A stretch of DNA of 64,000 nt from Psychromicrobium silvestre (GTDB lineage: Bacteria > Actinomycetota > Actinomycetes > Actinomycetales > Micrococcaceae), in NCBI RefSeq assembly GCF_013408295.1, contig NZ_JACBYQ010000002.1, positions 186,001 through 250,000 on the forward strand, read 5' to 3'. The notes beneath the pieces are model-generated. The model made no database searches. It saw nothing but the letters and a program-made list of their open reading frames with translations, and had not been told where the DNA came from. Numbering within the stretch: the stretch's first letter is position 1; the number at the start of each line of letters is the position of its first letter. Of this stretch, positions 36,001 to 43,283 are shown in pieces. The translations under genes and the position numbers were made by a program.

Positions 36001-39000
36001 TTCCCATAATTCGCAGGAGTCCTCATGGAGTTCATCAAGTGCGCCGTCGTATATCCAAATTGCGCATGATCGGCATCATTTTTGGTGGTCCCAGAACGAG
36101 TAGTACCGACACCGTAGACATCGGTCAGGTTTCCTGACGCATCGTAGACGTAGTCGATCTGCCGACTTGCTGAGTCCTTGACACTGGTGATGTGGGCTCC
36201 AGACCAGGTGAAGGTATAGCTCCGATTCGAGGGATCAACAACGGTGCTGAGATGCCCGGAAGCATCGTAATTCAGTTTGGTTGAGTAGGTCGGACTTGCC
36301 GCGTTGCCTGCCAGATCCGATTCACTAATCAATCGTCCAGTTGCGACGTCGAAGGTGAAGAAGGAATTTCCTCTCCTGGTGTAAGTGTAGTTGCTGCCGT
36401 TTTTACTCAGCTTGGCGTCAAATCTCGGAGCCGTTGTGGTGTAGCTACCACCACTGAGTTTGAAACTGACGGCTGAACCGTCTTCCTGCCGCACTGTGAC
36501 GTTGCCGGAGGCATCGGTAGTCGTCGATAACCCATAAGAGTAGGTCCACCCCCAGCCGAAGGGTCCGTTAACGGCTAAGGTCTTATTCGGACCATTGGGG
36601 TCTGCGAGCGCTGAGGCAAAAGTGCGACTCAAGTTGAGCGACACGCCAAATCCAGGCGTACTCAGATCGGTCAGGGTCTCACCGAAATAACCGGTCTGAG
36701 TGTTCACTGGGTCACCTGCGGTCCGTGCCACACAACCGCAATTCACAAAGGCAGGGTTCGACCCCTTAGGCGCATCCTGGATTCCAGATGGACCACCGAT
36801 GGGTGTCCCTGGCGTACCTCCCATCGGAATGAAAGCGACGGCGTCATAGGCCACGTCGTAACCGCTGGGTGTCATATTGCTAGTGTTGTCGAGGCTAACC
36901 GAGCCTCCGTTTTGCATGGCAAAGGTGCCAATAGTCGCCCATTGCTCAGAGCCCCAGTCCTGGTTCACTCTGATCTTCCACGGAGCCACTCCTCCGCCCG
37001 GGTTGATCGTGTAGACAACATCCGTCGCAGTGGCACCAGTCGCAGGAAAGTGAACTTTGAGCTTGTAGTACTGCAGACTAGGCAGGTTGGGAGTCCAGGT
37101 TCCTTTATTAATCACCTGGGGTTCGGAAGCGGGTTGGGTGTGGTCGAAAAGGATGCGTCCACCGAACCCAACACCCAGCTGGTGCATGTCAATCTGCCCG
37201 ACTTCAACTCCGTTCGCATCCTGTCCGTAGGACATGGTGAAGGTGCCGTTCGAAGTCCAGTTATTCGCCCCGCAGCCAACGATATTGAGCGGTGGCGAGG
37301 TCTCATCGTCCACAACAATAGGAGCACCGCCAGGGCCTGAAGGAACGGTTGGACCTAGGTCACATGTGGGTGGGTGTGGATCGGCGTGGCTAGGTTCGGT
37401 GCTACCTGCACCGAACTCGTAGGCCGAAGTGGCGCATGAGGTAGCGCAATCACCGATCCATGTGGCGGGTTGGCTCCACCAGCATTCTGAATCCGCGAGC
37501 GTGCAATAAGCGCCATTAGCGGCGGTTGGATTGCAGTGATTGCTGCCATCGCACATTGTATTGACCGCTGGCATTTTCAGCCAAGAAGCACCGTGGTAAT
37601 CAGGCGTGCCGAATCCGTAGTATCCGTAACGGATAATCGGGCTAGCCATCCACCCCAGTACACGTTCCTGATAGGGCCAGTCACCGGGATGCGCCGCATC
37701 CGCGTAACTGCTCTGCAGGAATGGTAACCGGTTGGGTGGGTAAGCCGGGTTCTTTGGATTGTTACTCCATCCCATACCCCAGGTGCCATCGGGGCCGGTA
37801 CAAGTTGCAGATGGTGTGCACCCTGTGGTGTTACCGAAGGCAGCAGTGGGCTGGATACCGGAGTTATACGCCCAAAGTGCAAAATACCAGTTCTCCAACT
37901 TAGAAGGGTCCGCGTTGTTGGCTTTGATACCGGATTCATAGAGCTGGTTCCAGGTGTCTTCGAGGATCTGAAGACCTGCGGCAATATTCTCCTGGTAGTC
38001 TGCAGCGATCTTCATCTGGCCGTGGTGAGAAATCGATACATCTCCCGCGTGCATACCGGTAGTCACCTGAGCGATGCCATAGCCGCAGTCAGCATTCGGG
38101 TAGTCGATCTGATCTATTGAGCCTGCTACCCCGTAATAATTAGCGATCAATGGATCCCCAGGCACTGATGGCAGCGCATGCCATGATGCCTGATTGAAAT
38201 TAGATTCCTGTGCCAGGATACCGAGCATGACAGATCGCGGCACCGTGGTCTGAGTCGTGCCGCTCGGGTGATCCAAGGGAATCGGAGCGAAATCATCGCT
38301 CGGCGAATAGCTCACTAATCCCATATTCTCGAAGTTGGCAGGACGAGCGTAGGTGGAACCCGAGAGTAGGCCTTGCTCAGCCATCTGGGTAGCCCAATTA
38401 ACTTGTGCGTTCGATGGCTGCATCACCTGCCCTGCCGGGTCCAGTCTTCCGATTGCACAACTAGGAGTGGTGGAGGAAGACGTCGAAGCAGTTGCTGGCG
38501 CCATTTTGCTCAACTGCATAGCAAGCGGGGAACTCTTGGAGGCTTCGTTGCTTTTACTCTCCTGAGGGGAAACAGTGTTGTGCTCGCTGATAGGCGGCTG
38601 AGACAGCACGTTGGCTGGGACAAAGCCTGCCACCGCGGTAATGACCTTCGTAGCCACCGCGTCAAAGGACCGATCTGCCCGCTGCCCGGTCGCCGTTGCC
38701 AAAACCTGCCCAGATACCGGGCTGCCAGCTGTCGTGGGGCTAGGCGAAGCATTGGCATCGCTAGGTTTTGCGGCTGGAGCGTTAAAAATAGCGTCGCCAT
38801 CCAAGGATGACGACGCAGGAGGCTGCCCCAGAGACGAGGCATCAACAGCCTTCAATCCCGGAGCATTTGCATCTATGCCGCTGATGATATTGACCCCATC
38901 GCGGCCACCGAATAGCCGAACCTTAACTGTGGCACCTTGGCCAAAGACCTTAACTCCATTCCCTTCGAAACGAGCCAGCTGCGTTTGATCCGCGTTAGGT

Positions 39001-39776
39001 GTGACGACGAGGAAGTCCACCGCACCCGTACGAGTGGGACGCAGGTTGAACAAAGCGCCTTTGAGGCTCGCAAGCGGAACGAAAGGCTTTTTCTCAGAAC
39101 TGACCGCTGGAACTCGAACCAATGAACTCCCCAAAACGCCAACGATATCTTTACCCGTCGGAATGGCAGAAGTTACCTCGCCCTTCACCGTACGCTGCGA
39201 GATGATCTTGCCAGTGGCTAGATCTGCCGAGACGAGCCCAGTGAGTTCCTCGTTCGATCCCAAGCTAAGCGAGAAAACCGCCGTATGGCCTGTCCCACAT
39301 CCCGGGGAGTAATAGCGCAGACCCACACCGCTCACCAACGGAATCACTTTGCCCGTCGCAACTTCCACGGCGTAACCGAAAGCACCATGATCACGCGCAT
39401 TCTGATAATTAATCGACGCCCCAGCCAGCACCGCCACGGCGATGTACTTCCCATCCCCGGAAAGACACTGGTACCCCGTCCAAGACGAGCTATCCATGCC
39501 CTCCGGTTTGATCACGGCAAGAGAACGCCAGGTAAATCCGTCGCTCTCGCGTCCGATCTGCACGTGATAGCCCGCGGAATCACCAAAGGCTCCTACTGCA
39601 ATATCGCTTGAGCTGGCGGCTTTCTGGCCAAAAAGATCATTTGTCTGAACCGCCACACTCGGAGGAGAAGCCTGCTGCACCGCTGAAGCCGGCGTGGCAA
39701 CGCTCATCAGCGGTAGAACGGTGGCCAAAGCCAGAAACAACCCGAGCAAAGCTTTCCAGGGAGACCATCGCAACAT
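33012..39776 (-). CDS. Exported RHS/YD-repeat protein with transglycosylase-like and carbohydrate-binding-like domains
   Basis: A 2254-residue secreted polymorphic-toxin-type protein. Order: signal peptide (1-32); beta-propeller-like region (40-310); Ser/Ala/Pro linker (320-440); a lysozyme-like/SLT transglycosylase domain with GILAQESNFNQ (Glu about 524), CGYGIAQVT and LWAYNSG (about 638); a Cys-rich stretch (740-805); a golvesin/Xly-like beta domain (about 835-990); a DUF6531-type start (GDPVNTQTGYFGE, 1022); many YD repeats; and the RHS core RARYLDPATTQF...NPLNMVDPMGL ending near 2093. The remaining 161 residues are Gly/Ala-rich and hydrophobic with no nuclease or other recognisable toxin motif. 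The gene couples by ATGA to the membrane protein downstream. It resembles WapA-like contact-dependent effectors of Gram-positives. Confidence 0.9.
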   Translation of the reverse strand: MLRWSPWKALLGLFLALATVLPLMSVATPASAVQQASPPSVAVQTNDLFGQKAASSSDIAVGAFGDSAGYHVQIGRESDGFTWRSLAVIKPEGMDSSSWTGYQCLSGDGKYIAVAVLAGASINYQNARDHGAFGYAVEVATGKVIPLVSGVGLRYYSPGCGTGHTAVFSLSLGSNEELTGLVSADLATGKIISQRTVKGEVTSAIPTGKDIVGVLGSSLVRVPAVSSEKKPFVPLASLKGALFNLRPTRTGAVDFLVVTPNADQTQLARFEGNGVKVFGQGATVKVRLFGGRDGVNIISGIDANAPGLKAVDASSLGQPPASSSLDGDAIFNAPAAKPSDANASPSPTTAGSPVSGQVLATATGQRADRSFDAVATKVITAVAGFVPANVLSQPPISEHNTVSPQESKSNEASKSSPLAMQLSKMAPATASTSSSTTPSCAIGRLDPAGQVMQPSNAQVNWATQMAEQGLLSGSTYARPANFENMGLVSYSPSDDFAPIPLDHPSGTTQTTVPRSVMLGILAQESNFNQASWHALPSVPGDPLIANYYGVAGSIDQIDYPNADCGYGIAQVTTGMHAGDVSISHHGQMKIAADYQENIAAGLQILEDTWNQLYESGIKANNADPSKLENWYFALWAYNSGIQPTAAFGNTTGCTPSATCTGPDGTWGMGWSNNPKNPAYPPNRLPFLQSSYADAAHPGDWPYQERVLGWMASPIIRYGYYGFGTPDYHGASWLKMPAVNTMCDGSNHCNPTAANGAYCTLADSECWWSQPATWIGDCATSCATSAYEFGAGSTEPSHADPHPPTCDLGPTVPSGPGGAPIVVDDETSPPLNIVGCGANNWTSNGTFTMSYGQDANGVEVGQIDMHQLGVGFGGRILFDHTQPASEPQVINKGTWTPNLPSLQYYKLKVHFPATGATATDVVYTINPGGGVAPWKIRVNQDWGSEQWATIGTFAMQNGGSVSLDNTSNMTPSGYDVAYDAVAFIPMGGTPGTPIGGPSGIQDAPKGSNPAFVNCGCVARTAGDPVNTQTGYFGETLTDLSTPGFGVSLNLSRTFASALADPNGPNKTLAVNGPFGWGWTYSYGLSTTTDASGNVTVRQEDGSAVSFKLSGGSYTTTAPRFDAKLSKNGSNYTYTRRGNSFFTFDVATGRLISESDLAGNAASPTYSTKLNYDASGHLSTVVDPSNRSYTFTWSGAHITSVKDSASRQIDYVYDASGNLTDVYGVGTTRSGTTKNDADHAQFGYTTAHLMNSMRTPANYGKTTTPTPVTSMVYDSVERVTSQTDPLGRVTTFSYGPNSTVGLITGQTLITDPGGHKTLDSYDTNGLLTSETKGYGSSVAGTWKYTYDPITLGVSTAVDPDGHTQTYSYDDHGNRVSASDAAGNTTAMAFDDAGHQTQSISPTGLQTSTSYTVAGVPSSVTVNEIVQDAETGNPSGGPNTGTGTSADHRTTSFGYSDAAHPGELTSTTDPRGKTSTQSYDAFGNTTSRKDPVGDTSLMGYNTNTGWVTSTVSPAGVAAGVTAACTPPAKGCAIYGHDAWGHITATTDALNHKSAAGFDANGNQTSSTDANNHVTTTTFDAAGQPVLIKTADNNSTSTIYSATGKVAETVDGLGKHTVYGYDGQDRQISVTDANGKVSKTVLDPVGLKSSSTSAKGVVATYSYDSAGRMISLDYSDATPDVTALSYDANGKQLTLTDGTGTSSWAYDNYGELTSHTNGAGARVAYGYDDGGNQTSVTYPGQATAVLETYDDASRLATVTDFAGNKSSYSYNENSQVKSLSYPNGTTVNSNYDNAAQLASASLVKGSTTLASLSYGRDNMNQLTGQTPTGLPGVAKTYGYSSVNEVTSETTGSTVSSYTYDAAHNASKVRNGTQAFDAANSLCWSSTTVVTTPSCSTVPSGATSYSYDVDGNRTAAGAANYSYDGVDRLKAATVAGVSSSYTYDAAGLRASKTVGAVTTQFTWDDAQVPDLLSSGASNFIYGANGQAIEQVTGGAVMFYFVDQIGSIRALTDSTGSVTCGYSYDAYGKVSGHTGTASTPLQYAGGYSDTETGFVYFRARYLDPATTQFISHDPAFTKTLQWFAYAGNNPLNMVDPMGLDDWWNPGSWSGETWKNVGIGVGIAGAIIGGVALAATGVGLGIEIAGAAGLAISESAVAVGEVAGAVGLWAGAASTALDAGTCVGHLMSGDQDLIPCAGAALGAASFGFGGAASWGGTALLGEGGNSMKTGWDLGSGLFGAGGYGIDLPAFIHSCSGGEGGK

Positions 39777-39898
39777 GAGTGACCTTCTGCGTCAGGACAC
39801 TCGTTGTCCGACGTCGTGATGAATGACATTGACGACGGAGTTGTCTCCGTCAGATCTCAGAATGTCAGGCGATTCTCACGTTGCCTAGGGGATGCAAT

Positions 39899-39930
39899 TG
39901 GAAGTTTTCTTGGAAGTGACTGGAAGTTTT
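39899..39930 (-). promoter_or_regulatory. Triple ACTTCCA box upstream of the RHS gene
   Basis: Same three-motif array as at 31163 and 41998, about 120-155 bases upstream of the RHS start. Closer to the gene, in minus-strand orientation, are two short inverted repeats: GACGGAG-ACAA-CTCCGTC and GGACA-ACGAG-TGTCC. Confidence 0.6.
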
Positions 39931-39952
39931 CGGCAAGTACTTCACCGAGACC

Positions 39953-40074
39953 CTGGAAAGCGGGGGCGCACGACGCCGGTCAATGTCTCCGGCGGCATCA
40001 GCACCTCCCGCTTCACCCCAGTCCACTTCGCCTGTCGGCCAGAGGCTGTGTTGTTGGAACTGACAAGGCGCTAG
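39953..40074 (+). pseudogene. Duplicated 3' tail of the metallophosphoesterase gene
   Basis: Translates in frame to GRTTPVNVSGGISTSRFTP and VHFACRPEAVLLELTRR, followed by TAG; the intact enzyme reads GRTTPVNVSGGIGTSRFAP and VRFACRPEAVLLELREQ. The frame is preserved and many differences are silent, so this fragment diverged as part of a functional gene before ending up here. It has no start region. A degraded DUF2690 tail follows it, just as an intact DUF2690 gene follows the real metallophosphoesterase gene. Confidence 0.85.
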
Positions 40075-40092
40075 ACGGTCTCGACTACCCCG

Positions 40093-40250
40093 TTAGGCTG
40101 GCAATGTGATGAACCAGCCAGAGTAACATAGAGCCAGAGTACTGACCCTTACTTATAACCAAAGCAATGATTCCCATCAGAGCCATGTCGTTCACAAACA
40201 ATTTTCCCCGCCGGAAGCCCAGTCCCCATTCACAGCGTAGTAACCTGCAG
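40093..40250 (-). pseudogene. DUF2690-type protein, copy 4 (3' fragment with frameshifts)
   Basis: Reading the minus strand in three successive frames gives YYAVNGDWASGGENCL, NDMALMGIIALV...GQYSG and SGWFITLPA-stop, matching the end of copy 3 (YYIVNEGWGSSGKNCL, TNMAPMG, DQYAG, SGWFNTLPA). At least two frameshifts and no N-terminal half remain. Confidence 0.8.
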
Positions 40251-40325
40251 TTTCGCTGCTAGCGATGAGTCAATTAATTCTTGACCGTCAATCTCAATGA
40301 AATTCAGTCCCACAACCTTGCCGCC

Positions 40326-40778
40326 TTATGCTGGCTTTGCGTTATACTATCCGCTCCAGTGACTATCCCCCGCTGGATCACAAGTGAAACGAGCCGTATC
40401 ACTTGCTTGCATTGGTGCCATTTGGCTCCAATATTTACCATAAAGAACACCGACAAAATTGGTTTCGGTTTCTACTCTTCCCCCGGGGTACCAGCGTCGA
40501 ACCTGGATATAGGTACTGGTGCAGTTTGTAGTCCCACCACCACTAGGTCTAAACCACACCGCCGAACACGATGATGAGTATCTCAGGTCAATACCTAAAG
40601 CGATGGTGTAAGCACCCGTGCTGCAGCCTGAAGAGTGAGGATCTTTGCCCTTACAACTGTCAAGATAACAATTCCCAGTGGCGGTCGCTTCTGGCGCAGC
40701 GATAAGCCCAAACCCTCCGGCTGCAATAACGACTCCCAAGCATGCAATTAATTTTTTCCATATAGTTAGACTCCTCAT
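40326..40778 (-). pseudogene. DUF2690-type protein, copy 5 (nonsense and altered start)
   Basis: An almost complete copy: signal peptide (IWKKLIACLGVVIAAGGFG), CYLDSCKGKDPHSSGC, LRYSSSCSAVWFRPSGG. Two lesions are visible. The Trp codon of the terminal GW(Y/F)NTLPA motif is TAG, so translation stops at 40347 and the last seven codons (stop, YNAKPA) are cut off. The codon aligned with the start ATG of copy 2 is ATA, leaving only an ATG that overlaps the GAGGAG sequence itself. It could still yield a near-full-length protein from that ATG, so decay is likely but not certain. Confidence 0.7.
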
Positions 40779-41314
40779 AAATAATACGGTTCACCAACTC
40801 TCTAATCATGCCGGAACCTATGAGGTTCTGTGCAGCCTTCGATTGGAAGTTTTACCTAGCGTTTCAGAGAGTGCAAAACTTCGGGAAGTTCGAGTGGTCT
40901 TCGAAAGATCATGCGTTCTGAAACAGACCAGACTGTCGGGTTCTTCCCATCTCCTTATCCGGCCTGCAAATTCTTGTCGTGAGGAGGTCCGGTAAGCAGG
41001 AATGCGGCTCGTAGCCACCGATTGGACGGTATCGAAATCGAGGGGCACCAGTAGATACCGCTCTGTTGAGACGCAGCGCCGAGAATCCACCCGATTGCTA
41101 TTGAGGAATACTCCTCGTATAGGTTCGGTCTCAATACTCAGGCGCACGCCGACTCCAACACGAACGGTCGTGAATAAAAGACGTGAGAACCCAGAAACAA
41201 CCACGTCCTGGTTTAATTTTCCCAGGCAGCGATTTGCCAATAGTTCCTATAATCACCTGGCTTAACTAGCAGCTTCGTACCTAGACTCGACCTGCTCCGT
41301 CCATGTGATCAATA
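40779..41314. other. Intergenic region with a degenerate ACTTCCA box, no convincing gene
   Basis: Bases 40800-40850 parallel the copy 2 promoter (TAATCATGCC, then GATTGGAAGTTTT), with a single ACTTCCA motif at 40842-40848 and weaker ACTTCC-like motifs nearby. From 40870 to 41314 both strands have open frames but no start signal, domain or coding pattern I can support. Confidence 0.45.
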
Positions 41315-41395
41315 GAACGATGTCCCCAGGCAACTTGTACACGAGTGTTACCTGGTGCACTCATCCGTGCGCTGTGATCCGATGCCACTTCTCAA
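41315..41395 (-). pseudogene. DUF2690-like protein, copy 6 (fragment)
   Basis: Minus-strand translation ASDHSARMSAPGNTRVQ, VAWGHR matches SSEHSRQVYAPGNTCVV, VAWGHR of copy 7, whose equivalent DNA is 41539-41616. The frame is closed by a TGA just upstream. A 29-codon ORF with a very good AGGAGG ribosome site (41361-41450, MEENFCYFTHGNNSRW...) reads into it in a different frame and is probably a decay product. Confidence 0.72.
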
Positions 41396-41488
41396 ACTGA
41401 AGCCACCTACTGTTGTTACCATGGGTAAAATAGCAAAAATTTTCCTCCATATAGAATTCCTCCTAAATTTTAAATAGCACTCAATCAA

Positions 41489-41920
41489 TTAACAACTGCC
41501 TACATACGCAGTACCACCACCAACGAGCCCTGTATCCGGAACGCGATGTCCCCAGGCAACAACAACGCAAGTGTTCCCTGGTGCATACACTTGCCGGCTG
41601 TGCTCAGATGACACACCTGCCGTTATTGCTTGACCACCCTTCGATGTGCTGGGCACGCTGATTGTCGCCCAATAATTTTGCCCAGCAAGATACCCATATA
41701 CGTTTACCCAGTTAGTCCCACAGCGCGGTGAATAGACAAGTTCCGCCCGACCCTCTCCTTTTTGAAAATTCCAGGATTGAACGACGTACGCACCTGACAC
41801 ACAACCGGTCGCCACAGGATCAGTGCCGTCGTAGCCAGCCGCACTTGCCGCAGGGGCAGCTGCCAGCCCAAACGTCAAAGCAACTCCAAGCGCTCCCGCG
41901 ATCGTCAAGATCTTCCTCAT
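41489..41920 (-). CDS. Secreted DUF2690-like protein, copy 7 (intact)
   Basis: A 143-residue exported protein with signal peptide MRKILTIAGALGVALTFGLA, cleaved near ASAAG, the shortened DUF2690 core YDGTDPVATGCVSGAYVVQSW and AELVYSPRCGTNWVNV, then a divergent C-terminus with two further cysteines (NTCVVVAWG, AYVGSC). AAGGAG precedes the ATG. The triple ACTTCCA box lies about 80-115 bases upstream in the gap shared with the divergent Tat-protein gene. Confidence 0.78.
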   Translation of the reverse strand: MRKILTIAGALGVALTFGLAAAPAASAAGYDGTDPVATGCVSGAYVVQSWNFQKGEGRAELVYSPRCGTNWVNVYGYLAGQNYWATISVPSTSKGGQAITAGVSSEHSRQVYAPGNTCVVVAWGHRVPDTGLVGGGTAYVGSC

Positions 41921-41997
41921 TTTGTCGAACTCCTTAGTGATATGGAACTGGGACTTTCGACACTAACAATGCACTTGAGCTTCAAGCCAGGGGCAGG

Positions 41998-42034
41998 ACT
42001 GGAAGTTTTTCTGGAAATGATTGGAAGTTTTTAC
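41998..42034 (-). promoter_or_regulatory. Triple ACTTCCA-type box between DUF2690 copy 7 and the Tat-protein gene
   Basis: Outer motifs are exact ACTTCCA; the middle one reads ATTTCCA. Being in a divergent gap, the array could serve either gene, but in two of the three places (here and at 31163) it keeps the same distance and orientation to a minus-strand DUF2690 gene. Confidence 0.55.
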
Positions 42035-42202
42035 TTTTCGTCAGCTTTTGGTCAGGCCCTCTAAGGTCCCCCAGTAGCATTCAAGAAGGACAAACAACTG
42101 AGGCCTGACCCGGGTGCCGGTTGAGAGTACCCTAGCAATGGCATCCGGCGGGGCGGACTATAACCAGAAAACTTCAGGTCAAACTTACGAGGAATATGAA
42201 TT

Positions 42203-43270
42203 ATGCAGATTAGTCGACGCGCAGCGCTTGGAGTCGCTCCAGCAGCATTTGGAGCCATTTTCCTCAACGTTGGTAGTGCCCATGCCTCCGGAGAGACGAG
42301 CACCATCAGTACCGAAATGACTAGCTCCCAAGCAAACGGCGTAAAGATAACCGTTACAGCCGTACCCCAGACCTGTTTTAACCCGGGCTTTACTCGTGCC
42401 ATAACTTGGCAGCAACCCCTGCGTATTGATTTCTCTGGCAAGATCTCGAAACTAGGTGGCACTAGACTCATAATAAATTTTGACAACAGGGTCGCTCGAT
42501 GGACCGGAATACCCGCGATCTGGACACACGGTGGCAACCCAGCTGAGGTCAGCAGCCATACTACCGGCACCCCCAACCCCATGATGGATCAATTGCAGAT
42601 CAATCTCCCAGCCCAGCTCTCTGATATTGCCCCCGGTGCCGCGGCAGCCCAACTGTACTTACCGCTCGATACCTTGCCCCTGTATCCCCTAGATAACATC
42701 GCTCCGGTGAATCCCACGAAAATCGAGGTAGAAGCACTTCCAAAATTTTTACTGGTCTGCACAGCAACTATTCCTGAAATCGCCGGAACACCCTGGGGTG
42801 CTGAACTATCCGCGGTTTGGGCCAGATTGAATCTCAGCGGTAAAGGATATTCAGTACCGCGGTCCGTACGGATACAGAGTGTCGGCCCGGGTCCCATCCC
42901 TGCAGGTACGCTCCTGAAGTTCACTGGAGACAGCGGAGTTGTCGCATCTCTAGACCTGGGCAGCGCGGTTCTCACCGAAACCGGAGCTCCATTCCCCACG
43001 GTCATTCGCACTGGGAGTAAGAAACTGCCGAACTCCCTTCATCGCGAGCTAATTCTCAAACAAGATATTCCGGCCAAGACCTCAATCACCCTGAATCTCA
43101 TCAGCACAACAAATCAGCAAAAACTCTCAGATAGAGATGTATCTTTCGCTACGGTCGAGCTTATCGCCACTAAAGGAAAGAGCGCCCTCGTGAGGCAAAC
43201 CGGACGCTACTCCCTCTCTAGGGTGACTAGTTCCGGAAAAGCTCAATTGTCCGACTCCCTGATCTCCTAA
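42203..43270 (+). CDS. Tat-exported protein of unknown function
   Basis: A 355-residue protein with a twin-arginine-type signal (MQISRRAALGVAPAAFGAIF, cleavage near SAHAS) and a mature domain rich in beta-strand patterns (LRIDFSGKI, LIINFDN, KITVTAVP, SITLNLIS), suggesting stacked Ig-like or adhesin-type folds. I do not recognise the family. GAGGAAT lies 9 bases before the ATG. It is followed after 13 bases by the glycosidase-like gene and then a membrane-protein gene, probably as one operon. Confidence 0.7.
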   Translation: MQISRRAALGVAPAAFGAIFLNVGSAHASGETSTISTEMTSSQANGVKITVTAVPQTCFNPGFTRAITWQQPLRIDFSGKISKLGGTRLIINFDNRVARWTGIPAIWTHGGNPAEVSSHTTGTPNPMMDQLQINLPAQLSDIAPGAAAAQLYLPLDTLPLYPLDNIAPVNPTKIEVEALPKFLLVCTATIPEIAGTPWGAELSAVWARLNLSGKGYSVPRSVRIQSVGPGPIPAGTLLKFTGDSGVVASLDLGSAVLTETGAPFPTVIRTGSKKLPNSLHRELILKQDIPAKTSITLNLISTTNQQKLSDRDVSFATVELIATKGKSALVRQTGRYSLSRVTSSGKAQLSDSLIS

Positions 43271-43283
43271 AAGGACTCATCTC

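Noticed and set aside
33600-36600. Periodic repeats that could suggest a CRISPR-like or tandem DNA array
   Set aside because: They are the codons of the YD/RHS repeats (GxTxxYxYD pattern) in an open coding frame, not spaced identical DNA repeats.
40818-41240. A 140-codon open frame on the minus strand between DUF2690 copies 5 and 6
   Set aside because: No ribosome-binding site, no recognisable domain, unusual composition (Arg/Ser/Thr-rich as in antisense frames), and it overlaps the promoter-like region of copy 5.
41361-41450. A 29-codon ORF with a very good AGGAGG ribosome site (MEENFCYF...)
   Set aside because: It reads through the DUF2690 copy 6 fragment in the wrong frame, so it is more likely a by-product of decay than a real peptide gene.
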